Assembly (NCBI RefSeq): GCF_030269605.1
Contig: NZ_BSTQ01000002.1
Location: 434,001 to 498,000 of the forward strand
Reading direction: 5' to 3'
From: Lentzea sp. NBRC 105346
GTDB taxonomy: Bacteria > Actinomycetota > Actinomycetes > Mycobacteriales > Pseudonocardiaceae
DNA length: 64,000 nt
Shown here: positions 53,600 through 61,962 of the stretch, in pieces
Numbering within the stretch: the first letter of the stretch is position 1
Layout: every line of letters starts with the position of its first letter
Made by a program: the position numbers and the translations under genes
The notes under the pieces: model-generated
Databases searched by the model: none
What the model was told of the DNA's origin: nothing
Seen by the model: the letters and a program-made list of their open reading frames with translations, nothing else

Positions 53600-56335
53600 C
53601 TAAACGTTGCGCGCGGTCATCGGCGCATGCAGCGCCAGTGCCGCGGACAGCTCTGACCTGCGCCGGATGTGCAACTTGCGGAAGCACGATGTGAGATGCT
53701 TCTCCACCGCCCGCGTCGTCACCCGCAACAGGCCGGCTATTTCCTGGTTGGTGTGCCCGGCCACGGCCATCCGCGCGACCCGTTCCTCGGACTTGGTGAG
53801 CGTCACGACGTGGTCGCGTTCCCCGCTGGTGTCGCCGATCAGCCACGCCGCCCCGGCCCGCCGCGCGAGCTCCCCGGCCTGGTGGAACAGCTCCACCGCG
53901 GGTTCGCCGTCGTCACGCAGCCGGGTGGCCAGCCGCAGCACGGACTTCGCGTGCTCCAGTCGGTGCCCCGAGTCCTCCAGCACGGCCGCCGCCTCGCGCA
54001 GCAGCTCGACCCCTTCGTTCCCAGGCGTCAGCTGCCCCAACGTCCGCAGCGCCCGGCCGATGCCTGAAGGCGCTCCCCAGGCGACGGCCTGGTCGCGTGC
54101 CTCGTGCGCGAGCGCCAGCGCGGTGTCGAGGTCACCGGTCCGCGAACTGAGCAGCGCCGCGGTGAGCCGCCACGAGAACAGCACCGGGTTGCGCCAGCCG
54201 CCGCGGTCGAGCAGGCGGCCGGACTCCGTGAAGTACTCGAGGGCGCGCTCGTCGTCGCGGTCGAGGGTGAGCCCCTGAACCATGCGGCGGATCGCGGCCT
54301 CGCACGTGTGCTCCTCGCCGGCCGGCCACAGTGCGAGCAGCCGCGCGGCGAGCCCGGTGTCGCGCAGTTCCAGCGCGACGCCCGCGAGCGCCGCGGCGGC
54401 GGTGAGGTTGCCGCCGCCCCAGTCCAGCGCGACCAGGTCGAGCGCCTCCGACGCGGCGTCGCGTGCCTCCTCGGCCCGGCCGCCGTGCGCGTACACGAGC
54501 GCCTGTTCGGCGCGGATCAACGCCTGTTCGACGACGAGCTGCTGGCCGCGGGCGCGGTCCAATGCGAGGTCGAGCCAGCCCTCGACCTGGGTGAGCGAGT
54601 CCGCCGCGACGAGCGACAGCACGGCGAGCGGCACCGCGGTGTGCACGTGTGTGGCGGCGGCGGGTTCGCGGTCGAGCACCATCCCGCCGAGCTTCGCGAC
54701 CTCGGCCGCGGGCGCGCCGACGGCGAGCATGACCTCGCGCAGCAGCACCAGGATCAGCTCGCGGCCGGCACTGGTCTCCAGCAGGTTCTGCTCGACCGCC
54801 TCGCCGAGCCGGTGCACCGAGTCGGCCAGGTGCGCGGCGCCGGGCTGCGGCAGGTAGCGCAGCCGGGCCTCCAGCCACAGCGCCAGCTCGCGGTCGCCGC
54901 CGGTGAGCTCCACCGGGTCGCCGAGGTCGCGCGCGATCTGCTCGATCAGCTCGCGCACCGGTCCGGCGCTGGGCACCAGCTGGGTCGGCGCGATGTGCAC
55001 GACCGCAGCCGCCCGGTCGCGCACCGAACGGATCAGCGGCACGGCGTAGCAGATGTGCCGCACCGAGGAGGCCGCGTCGAACCGGCGTTCGGCGATGGCC
55101 AGGTCGACGAGCAGCCGCGCGCGGTCCTCGCCGTCGGGTGAGGCCTCCAGCAACGCCCGCCGCAGGTAGCGGGCCGCGGTCTCGGCGGAACCGCGGCGCA
55201 TCGCGACGTCGGCGGCGGAGCGCAGCACCTCGATCGCCCACGTGTCGTGCCGCGCGGTGGTGCCCAGCAGCAGCGCGGCGACCTGTTCGGCGGGATGACC
55301 GGCGTCGTGCAGCAGCCGGACCGCCCGCACCGCGAGCTCCTCGCGTTCGGGCACGGCCATCGACGCCTCGACCGCGTCCCGCACCACGACGTGCGTGAAC
55401 GCCGGGGAGCCGGGCGCGGCCAGCAGGCCGAGCCGGTGCAGCGTGCGCATCGCGGCGCTGCGGCCGATCGAGTCCAGCCCGGCGAGGTGCCCGATGAGTT
55501 CGACGTCGGTGCGTTCGCCGAGCACCGCGGTGGCCCGCGCGAACGCCCGGACCGCGTCGGTCTGCGCGCGCAGGCAGTGCCCGAGGCGGTCGCGCAGCTG
55601 CGCCGGGCGCAACGTGGGCACGGAATCCGCGTCGGTCAGCTCGGGGACCATCGCGGTGACGAACATCGGGTTGCCGCCGGAGGCCTGGTGGCAGGCGCCG
55701 ACGAGGTCGGCGGCGGGGTTGCGGCCGGTGTGCTCGCGGATCAGCGTCGCCACCGCCGCGGCGGACAGCGGCGCCGGGCGGACCACGTCGGCCGAGCACG
55801 ACCGCAGGTCGGTGACGAGCGGCCGGTCCGCGCCCGCGTCCCCCTCCCGCACGGTCGCGACGACCAGCACGCGCATGGTCTCCAGGCGCCGGGCGAGGCG
55901 GGTCAGCCAGCGCAGCGACGGGTCGTCCACCCACTGCAGGTCGTCGATCAGCAGCAGCACCGGTTCGTCCGCGCTGATCAGCTCGATCAGCGCGGTGAGG
56001 CCCTGCAGGGCGGTCTCCGGCACATCGTCGGTCACGTCGTCGGTGAAGACCACGCCCGCGGCACCGGTCAGCCACTCCGTTCGCGCCTCGGGCCCGGCGT
56101 CGGCGAGCACCGGGTCGAACAGCTGGCGCACGACGCCGAACGCGTGGTCCTGTTCGAGCAGCGCTCCCCCGGCGCGCAGCACGAGCATGCCCTCGATGGG
56201 AACGGCGTGCAGCAGCGCGGACCGGCCGCTGCCCAGCGGGCCGCTGACGAGGACCTGCGAGCCATGACCGTCCCGCGCGAGCCGCAGGGCCCGTGCCATC
56301 AGCTCCAGCTGGCCACGCCGTTCCAGCAGCATCAT
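53600..56335 (-). CDS. LAL-type LuxR regulator 4
   Basis: 911 residues. Walker A GPLGSGRSALL (about 34), Walker B LLLIDDLQWVD (about 132), helical TPR-like middle part, and HTH about 840-895 (LTKSEERVARMAVAGHTNQEIAGLL, TRAVEKHL) followed by a short tail. ATG 56335 overlaps the stop of LAL 5 (ATGA), so the two are co-translated. Related to LAL 2 along its whole length, including the start MLLER. Confidence 0.92.
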   Translation of the reverse strand: MMLLERRGQLELMARALRLARDGHGSQVLVSGPLGSGRSALLHAVPIEGMLVLRAGGALLEQDHAFGVVRQLFDPVLADAGPEARTEWLTGAAGVVFTDDVTDDVPETALQGLTALIELISADEPVLLLIDDLQWVDDPSLRWLTRLARRLETMRVLVVATVREGDAGADRPLVTDLRSCSADVVRPAPLSAAAVATLIREHTGRNPAADLVGACHQASGGNPMFVTAMVPELTDADSVPTLRPAQLRDRLGHCLRAQTDAVRAFARATAVLGERTDVELIGHLAGLDSIGRSAAMRTLHRLGLLAAPGSPAFTHVVVRDAVEASMAVPEREELAVRAVRLLHDAGHPAEQVAALLLGTTARHDTWAIEVLRSAADVAMRRGSAETAARYLRRALLEASPDGEDRARLLVDLAIAERRFDAASSVRHICYAVPLIRSVRDRAAAVVHIAPTQLVPSAGPVRELIEQIARDLGDPVELTGGDRELALWLEARLRYLPQPGAAHLADSVHRLGEAVEQNLLETSAGRELILVLLREVMLAVGAPAAEVAKLGGMVLDREPAAATHVHTAVPLAVLSLVAADSLTQVEGWLDLALDRARGQQLVVEQALIRAEQALVYAHGGRAEEARDAASEALDLVALDWGGGNLTAAAALAGVALELRDTGLAARLLALWPAGEEHTCEAAIRRMVQGLTLDRDDERALEYFTESGRLLDRGGWRNPVLFSWRLTAALLSSRTGDLDTALALAHEARDQAVAWGAPSGIGRALRTLGQLTPGNEGVELLREAAAVLEDSGHRLEHAKSVLRLATRLRDDGEPAVELFHQAGELARRAGAAWLIGDTSGERDHVVTLTKSEERVARMAVAGHTNQEIAGLLRVTTRAVEKHLTSCFRKLHIRRRSELSAALALHAPMTARNV

Positions 56336-58818
56336 GTGCCCGACACCAGCCCTGTCACCAGTTCTGGTAACTCGGTGCGGCCGACGACACCGAGTTTGCG
56401 GTACGCCTTCGTGAGGTGTTTCTCGACCGTGCGCAGCGTGACGAACAGGTGCTGGGCGATGTCGGCGTTGCTGGCGCCGGACACGGCCAGCTCGACGACC
56501 CGCCGTTCACTGTAGGTCAGTCCACTGAGGACGGGCGAGCCGTGGTCGGACACCCGGATCCGGCCGCCCGCGGCGACGAGGTGGAACCGCGCCCGGTCGG
56601 CGAGCAACCGGTAGCCGCAGCGCGTCGCGAGCCGCACGGACGACCGCAGGTGCACGCGGGCCCGCTGGTTGTCGCCGGTGCGCCGCAGGAACACGCCGAG
56701 CACCAGCTCCGCCCACGCCTGCGCGGCGAACGCGCCGGCCGCGGCGAACCGTTCGGCGCCCTCGGCCGCGAGCTGGGTGTCCATCCGGCGCATGGTGGCG
56801 GCGCGGGTGATCGCCGAGTATCCGGCCGTCTCGACGCTGCGCCACTGGTTCGCGAGCTCGACCACCCGGCGGGCCGCGGCGTCCGCGACCTCCTTGCGCC
56901 GCGCCATGTTCGAGAACGAGGCGTACTCGGCCCAGAGCATGATCCACGCCGGGTCCGGCACGCCGCGGCGGTCCAGCAGTCCGGCGGCGGTGTGCAGGAC
57001 GTCGGCCGCCTTGGTGACGTCGCCCGCCGCGAACTCGACCAGGGCCAGGGCGTACAGGTGGTCCACCTGGTCCACTTCGGACACTTCCGCGCCGTCGAGC
57101 AGCGCCCGCGCGGGCGCCACCTCGTCGAGGCGGGCCAGGGTGCGGGCCAGCACGACGGTCGCCCTCGAGTCGCCAGGGACGAGGTCGTAGGCACGCCGTG
57201 CGTCCGCCACGGCCCTCGGGTCGCCGGCCGCCATCGCCGCCACCGCGCGGTCGGCCAGCACCCGGCTCAGCGCGGCCCGCTCGGTGATCCGCTCGACCGC
57301 GGTGTCGAGCACCTCGAACGCCTCGGCCGCGTGCCCGGCGAGCCGAAGCACCCTGGTGGCGCAGAGCATCGACCAGTCGTTGATCACGAGCTCGCCGCCG
57401 ACCGCGCGCCGGGCGAGGTCGAGGCTGGTCTCGAGCGTCCCGCCGCCGATCGCGTTCGCCTCGGCGAGCACGCCGAGCAGGCATCGTTCGCCGCGGTCGT
57501 GGCCGGGCGGCGGCCGCAGTGTTTTCGCGCGTTCCACGGCCGTCTTGGTGGTCGCCGGGTGGATCAGGTCGAGCCACAGCGTCAGCGTGTCGACGAGCAA
57601 CTGCTGTTCATCGGGCAGGCCGGTGCAGTCGGCGAGCAGCCCGCGGGCCTGCGCGGACCGGGTGGTGAGCGCGTACCGCACGGCGGCCTCGGCGCGCAGC
57701 TCGGGATCGGCGGCGCCATGGAAAGCCGCCATGAGGTGGCCCGCGGCGGTCCGCGCGTCCGCGCTTTCCGCGAGGCGCAGCCGGGCCTCCGCGTCGTCCG
57801 GGCGGCGCTGGACGAGCAGCGTGAGACACCGGTTGGCCACGTCGGGTGAGAGCTTGCCCGGTTTCGCGGTGGCGGCCTTGAGGACGGGCGTCCACGACAC
57901 GTCCACGCTCTCCAGGTGCGCCAGCTGCCGGGCCACGTCGACCGCAGGGCGGCCGTTCTCGTCCACGATCATCGCCGCCCGTTCACGCAACGCGGTGACC
58001 TCGGCGGGGTTCATGACGTCCAGCGCGGACTGCCGGACCCACTCGCCGTACGGCGGCGGAAGTCCTTGGCCGAGCAGGCATTCGGCCGTCAGGCTCGCGA
58101 CACGGGTGGCGAGCTCGTGCGCCGACACACCGGCCAGCGGCCCGGCGAGCTCGGCGTCGGCCCGGCCGAGCACGGCGAGCACCGCCGCGACATGCCGCGT
58201 GGTCGCGGGTAGCCGCCGCAGCCGGCGCCCGATCACCTCCCGCACGACGGTACGCGTGATCGGCCCGTCGGTCGCCGAACGCAGTTCGGTGAGCCGGCCG
58301 GGATTGCCGCCGGTGAGCAGATATGCCAACTCCGGGTCGGCATCGTCGAACAGCTGCCCCGTCTGTTCGAGATTCAGCGGGGCCGGTTCGACGATGTCGA
58401 ACCCGTGGCTGACGGTCAGGTCGGTGAGGCCTGGGGCGTCGTCCCGTTGGGCGAGGAGCACCGCGATGTCACGGCGGCGCAGCACGAAGTCCAGCCACCG
58501 CAGGCTCACCGGGTCGCAGTCGTGCGCGTCGTCCAGCACGAGCAGGTCGTCGTCGCCGAGGCGTCGCGTGAGTTCGCGGAACGTCGCGTAGGTGTTGGTG
58601 GCGCTCGGGACTTCCCCGACCAGCCCGCGGGCGACGTCGAGCTCGCCTGGCGTGCAGCTGATCCTGCGCACGTGCCGTGTCGTGAGTGCGACGGCCCGAT
58701 CCAGCAGGGCGGACTTGCCGATCCCGCGCGGCCCGCGCACGACCACCCGTTGCCCGGTGACGACGGCCGCCATCGCATCCGCTCTGCCGACCAACTCCAC
58801 TGGGGGGACGACGGACAC
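56332..58818 (-). CDS. LAL-type LuxR regulator 5
   Basis: 828 residues from GTG 58818 (VSVVPPVELVGRADAM); a longer form from ATG 58879 would reach almost to the divergent S4 gene and is less likely. Walker A GPRGIGKSALL, Walker B LLVLDDAHDCDP, and C-terminal HTH LTYSERRVVELAVSGASNADIAQHL. The middle is helical and Ala-rich. First gene of a two-gene regulator operon. Confidence 0.88.
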   Translation of the reverse strand: MSVVPPVELVGRADAMAAVVTGQRVVVRGPRGIGKSALLDRAVALTTRHVRRISCTPGELDVARGLVGEVPSATNTYATFRELTRRLGDDDLLVLDDAHDCDPVSLRWLDFVLRRRDIAVLLAQRDDAPGLTDLTVSHGFDIVEPAPLNLEQTGQLFDDADPELAYLLTGGNPGRLTELRSATDGPITRTVVREVIGRRLRRLPATTRHVAAVLAVLGRADAELAGPLAGVSAHELATRVASLTAECLLGQGLPPPYGEWVRQSALDVMNPAEVTALRERAAMIVDENGRPAVDVARQLAHLESVDVSWTPVLKAATAKPGKLSPDVANRCLTLLVQRRPDDAEARLRLAESADARTAAGHLMAAFHGAADPELRAEAAVRYALTTRSAQARGLLADCTGLPDEQQLLVDTLTLWLDLIHPATTKTAVERAKTLRPPPGHDRGERCLLGVLAEANAIGGGTLETSLDLARRAVGGELVINDWSMLCATRVLRLAGHAAEAFEVLDTAVERITERAALSRVLADRAVAAMAAGDPRAVADARRAYDLVPGDSRATVVLARTLARLDEVAPARALLDGAEVSEVDQVDHLYALALVEFAAGDVTKAADVLHTAAGLLDRRGVPDPAWIMLWAEYASFSNMARRKEVADAAARRVVELANQWRSVETAGYSAITRAATMRRMDTQLAAEGAERFAAAGAFAAQAWAELVLGVFLRRTGDNQRARVHLRSSVRLATRCGYRLLADRARFHLVAAGGRIRVSDHGSPVLSGLTYSERRVVELAVSGASNADIAQHLFVTLRTVEKHLTKAYRKLGVVGRTELPELVTGLVSGT

Positions 58819-58890
58819 GCCCCCGAGGTTACCGAATGCTACCGGGGTGTGACATCTGGTGAATGACCTAGAGGTTGGCATGATGGGTGC

Positions 58891-59250
58891 GTGGAGTCCA
58901 CCCGTGTCGACCGCTGGCTGTGGGCGGTCCGGCTGACGAAGACCAGGCCCGACGCCGCCGCCGCGTGCCGTGGCGGCCACGTGCGGATCAACGACCGCCC
59001 GGCCAAGCCCGCGACCACCGTGTCGCCGGGCGACGAGGTGCGCGCGCGGGTCGGTGACACGACGCGCGTGGTCGAGGTCGTCCGGGTGATCCAGAAACGG
59101 GTCGGCGCCGCGGACGCCGCCACGTGCTTCATCGACCGCACCCCGAAGCCGCCGCCCGAGGCCGTGGTGAAGGTGGCCCTCCGCGACCGCGGCGCGGGCC
59201 GGCCCACCAAGCGCGACCGGCGGCTGCTGGACAAGTGGCGCGGGGTCTGA
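58891..59250 (+). CDS. S4-domain RNA-binding protein (Hsp15/HslR-like)
   Basis: 119 residues from GTG 58891. The S4 domain occupies the first 60 residues (TRVDRWLWAVRLTKTRPDAA, HVRINDRPAKPATTV). The basic C-terminus (GAGRPTKRDRRLLDKW) is typical of Hsp15-like proteins, which bind stalled large ribosomal subunits. It marks the return to housekeeping genes. Confidence 0.9.
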   Translation: MESTRVDRWLWAVRLTKTRPDAAAACRGGHVRINDRPAKPATTVSPGDEVRARVGDTTRVVEVVRVIQKRVGAADAATCFIDRTPKPPPEAVVKVALRDRGAGRPTKRDRRLLDKWRGV

Positions 59251-59390
59251 CTTTCGGTGCTGACGCGGGCCGCGTTACGGGGTCGCGCGAAGTCCACTCG
59301 GACGGCGCATCCCTTGGGGCACACCGGTAACACCTCGTGAGGACTCGCGATGGTCAGGCGTAACCACGCCTAGCCCGTCTGGAGTCGTTC

Positions 59391-60266
59391 GTGATCGAGA
59401 ACTCGTCGGCCGGTCTCATGTTGCTCAACGCCGAGGTGTCCGTCACGGTCACCCGCGAAGAGCACCACCAGGCCGTCCTCGCCCGCTATCCCGTCGGGGC
59501 CCAGGTGGCCGTGGAGCTGGCCTGGTGCACCATCGCCACGGGCAAGCACCGCGGACAGCACGCCATCGAGGTGCGGCTCGACGGGTACCGCGTCGGCGAG
59601 CTGACGCACCTGATGTCGCAGCGCTACGGCCCGCTCGTCGCGCACGTCACGTCGGGTGGCGGGCGGCCGGGCTGCTACGCGACGGTTCAGCGCAGCCACA
59701 AGGGACTCGAGGTCGTGCTGCGGCTGCCGCGCGAAGCCACTCCTGTTGTGCCGATTCCCGTTCCCCGGCCCGCTCCCGCGGGTGGCTCCGCGCCGATGAA
59801 GAAGGGTCCTTTGTGGGTCGCCGGCGGTGTCATCGCCGCGATCCTGCTCATCGGCGTGCTCGCCAACACCGAGTCCCCCAGCACCCCGTCGACTCCGGCC
59901 GCGCACATCGGCACGACGACCGAGACCACGACGACCACCACCACCACCACCAAGCCGACGACCACCACGTCGTCCACGACCACGACCACTACGACCACCA
60001 CCACCACCACGACTACGACCACGCCGCCGCCTGCCCCGAAGACGCAGGCACCGCAGCCCCCGGCACCCCAACCGCCCGCTCCCCAGCCGCCGGCTCCCAA
60101 GCCCGCGTGCGACCCGAACTACAGCGGCTGCGTCCCGATCGCGAGCGACGTCGACTGCGCGGGTGGCAGCGGCAACGGTCCCGCCTACGTCGCGGGCCCG
60201 ATCCGCGTGATCGGCCGTGACATCTACGGGCTGGACAACGACCACGACGGCATCGCCTGCGAGTAG
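59391..60266 (+). CDS. Membrane-anchored protein with Thr-rich stalk and excalibur-like C-terminus
   Basis: 291 residues. A cytosolic N-terminal part (1-140, unknown family; contains ATGKHRGQHAIEVRLDGYRVGEL) is followed by one transmembrane helix (about 143-160), an almost pure Thr stretch (about 178-215, ACC/ACG codons), Pro-Gln-Ala-Pro repeats (about 216-240) and a C-terminal excalibur-type calcium motif ending DNDHDGIACE, with paired Cys. The layout indicates an external, wall-spanning domain. Start GTG 59391; a shorter start cannot be excluded. Confidence 0.8.
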   Translation: MIENSSAGLMLLNAEVSVTVTREEHHQAVLARYPVGAQVAVELAWCTIATGKHRGQHAIEVRLDGYRVGELTHLMSQRYGPLVAHVTSGGGRPGCYATVQRSHKGLEVVLRLPREATPVVPIPVPRPAPAGGSAPMKKGPLWVAGGVIAAILLIGVLANTESPSTPSTPAAHIGTTTETTTTTTTTTKPTTTTSSTTTTTTTTTTTTTTTTPPPAPKTQAPQPPAPQPPAPQPPAPKPACDPNYSGCVPIASDVDCAGGSGNGPAYVAGPIRVIGRDIYGLDNDHDGIACE

Positions 60267-60272
60267 CGGAGA

Positions 60273-60599
60273 ATGGGCGGGGTGCGGATCCGAGTCACGC
60301 GGGACAGCGTCGCGATGGGCGACGACGTGTACGCGCCCCACGAGGAGTTCCTCGACCTGCCCGACGACGCCACGATCGCGGACGCGCTCCACGTCGTGCT
60401 GAGCCGCCCGTACCTGGCGCAAATCCAGGGCGGGCAGGCCACCTGGTTGGCGAACAGCGACGCCGTCGTGGCGCAGCAGTGGCCGGAGCCGCGCTGGGTG
60501 ACCTCACCGAGCTCACCGGCCCCGGCCGCCTTGCACTTTCGGTACCTGCAACAACGGGATCCAGAAGAGGTCCACGCGGAGCTCACGAAAACCAGCTGA
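60273..60599 (+). CDS. Hypothetical protein
   Basis: 108 residues, ATG 60273, 6 bp after the preceding gene. No signal peptide, membrane helix or family I recognise. Contains GDDVYAPHEEFLDLPDDATIADALHVVL, a segment rich in acidic residues. Probably cytosolic and co-transcribed with the upstream gene. Confidence 0.6.
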   Translation: MGGVRIRVTRDSVAMGDDVYAPHEEFLDLPDDATIADALHVVLSRPYLAQIQGGQATWLANSDAVVAQQWPEPRWVTSPSSPAPAALHFRYLQQRDPEEVHAELTKTS

Positions 60600-60621
60600 C
60601 AGCACCGCTACCGTTGGTCTC

Positions 60622-60672
60622 ATGAAGCACGCAGCGATGACGACGACGCCGGATCCAGTCCCGGCGCGCTGA
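60622..60672 (+). CDS. Candidate Thr leader peptide (MKHAAMTTTPDPVPAR)
   Basis: A 16-codon ORF with three consecutive ACG (Thr) codons, followed 13 bp later by a perfect 9-bp stem and then by the threonyl-tRNA synthetase gene. This is the arrangement of a ribosome-mediated attenuator that senses Thr-tRNA charging. No obvious Shine-Dalgarno; leaderless translation is possible. Confidence 0.5.
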   Translation: MKHAAMTTTPDPVPAR

Positions 60673-60685
60673 CAGCTGCGTTTCC

Positions 60686-60707
60686 GTCCGGGGCGAGTGC
60701 CCCGGAC
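60686..60707 (+). terminator. Attenuator-type hairpin before the ThrRS gene
   Basis: GTCCGGGGC-GAGT-GCCCCGGAC, a perfect 9-bp stem with a 4-base loop between the leader ORF and the synthetase start (60746). A short CCCCTTTCC run follows after about 25 bp. Confidence 0.55.
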
Positions 60708-60745
60708 CCCGCGGTCGCTCGTCCCCTTTCCACGAGGAGACCGCC

Positions 60746-61909
60746 ATGCCAGACCACCGCAAGCTCGGCCGTGAGCTGAACCTGTTCGACACCGACCCGT
60801 TGATCGGCTCGGGACTGCCGTACTGGCTGCCCGACGGCGCCGTCGTGCGGCACCTGCTGGAGGAGTACATCCGCGGCGAGGAGCGGCGCGCGGGCTACCG
60901 CCACGTGTACTCGCCGGTCCTGGGCAAACGGGAGCTGTACGAGATCTCCGGACATTGGTCGCACTACCGCGACGACATGTTCCCGCCGATGGACGTGGGC
61001 GGCGAGCAGATGGTGCTGCGGCCGAGCCTGTGCCCGCACCACGCGTTGATCTACCGCTCCCGCTCACACAGCTACCGCGAGCTGCCGTTGCGGATGGCGG
61101 AGCTGGGCGGCATGTACCGCGCGGAACTGTCCGGTGTGCTCGGCGGGCTCAGCCGGGTGCGGGCCATCAACCTCAACGACGCGCACATCTTCTGCACCCC
61201 CGAGCAAGCTGCCGAGGAAGCCAGGGCGGCGCTGGACATGATCCGTCGCGCGCACGAGGCGCTCGGCATCAGCCCGTGCTACTACCGGCTCTCCCTTCCA
61301 GGTGATGGCGGCAAGTACGTGGACGCGCCGTGGGAACGTTCGGTCGAGGTGCTGCGCGAGGTGCTCGATGACCTGCCGTACAAGGAGGTCGACGGCGAGG
61401 CCGCGTTCTACGGGCCGAAGATCGACGTGCAGTTCCACGACCACGCCGGCCGCGAGCTCACCCTGTCCACCGTCCAGGTCGACTTCTACCAGCCGGAGCG
61501 GTTCGACCTGCACTACATCGGCCCGGACGGCGCGAAGCATCGGCCGGTCATGGTGCACCGCAGCATCATCGGCAGCGTCGAACGCGCCGTGGCGCTGATG
61601 CTGGACCACAACGGTGGCGCGTTCCCGGCGTGGCTCGCGCCGGTCCAGGTCGTGGTTCTGCCGGTGTCCGAGTCCGAGCTGCCGCACGCTTTCGTTGTGC
61701 TGCAACGATGTCTGGAGCTCGGACTGCGGGCGGAGATCGTGGCGGACGGAAGTCTGGGTGCTCGCATCCGGGAGCACCGGCTCGTGCCGTACCAGGCGAT
61801 CATCGGCCCGGCCGAGGCGGCTCACGACGAGATCTCGGTGCGGCTGCGCGACGGGAGCCGCCTCGACGCCCGGCCCGCCGAGGAGGTGCTCGCCCGCTTG
61901 GCCCAATAA
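60746..61909 (+). CDS. Short threonyl-tRNA synthetase-like protein (no TGS or editing domain)
   Basis: 387 residues against about 680 for full ThrRS. The class II catalytic core and anticodon domain are present: zinc ligands in RPSLCPHH (Cys), NDAHIFC (His) and MVHRSIIGSVER (His); motif 2 MYRAELSGVLGGLSRVRAI; C-terminal LAPVQVVVLPVSE. The N-terminal TGS and editing domains are absent, so it would rely on another enzyme for proofreading. Second, short ThrRS genes occur in actinomycetes. Some drug-resistant ThrRS copies occur near clusters, but this one lies outside the cluster limits I draw. Confidence 0.88.
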   Translation: MPDHRKLGRELNLFDTDPLIGSGLPYWLPDGAVVRHLLEEYIRGEERRAGYRHVYSPVLGKRELYEISGHWSHYRDDMFPPMDVGGEQMVLRPSLCPHHALIYRSRSHSYRELPLRMAELGGMYRAELSGVLGGLSRVRAINLNDAHIFCTPEQAAEEARAALDMIRRAHEALGISPCYYRLSLPGDGGKYVDAPWERSVEVLREVLDDLPYKEVDGEAAFYGPKIDVQFHDHAGRELTLSTVQVDFYQPERFDLHYIGPDGAKHRPVMVHRSIIGSVERAVALMLDHNGGAFPAWLAPVQVVVLPVSESELPHAFVVLQRCLELGLRAEIVADGSLGARIREHRLVPYQAIIGPAEAAHDEISVRLRDGSRLDARPAEEVLARLAQ

Positions 61910-61962
61910 CGTAGTCACGCGCGATTTCCGTTCCCCCACAACGAGAAGCCGCGCTAGCGTCG

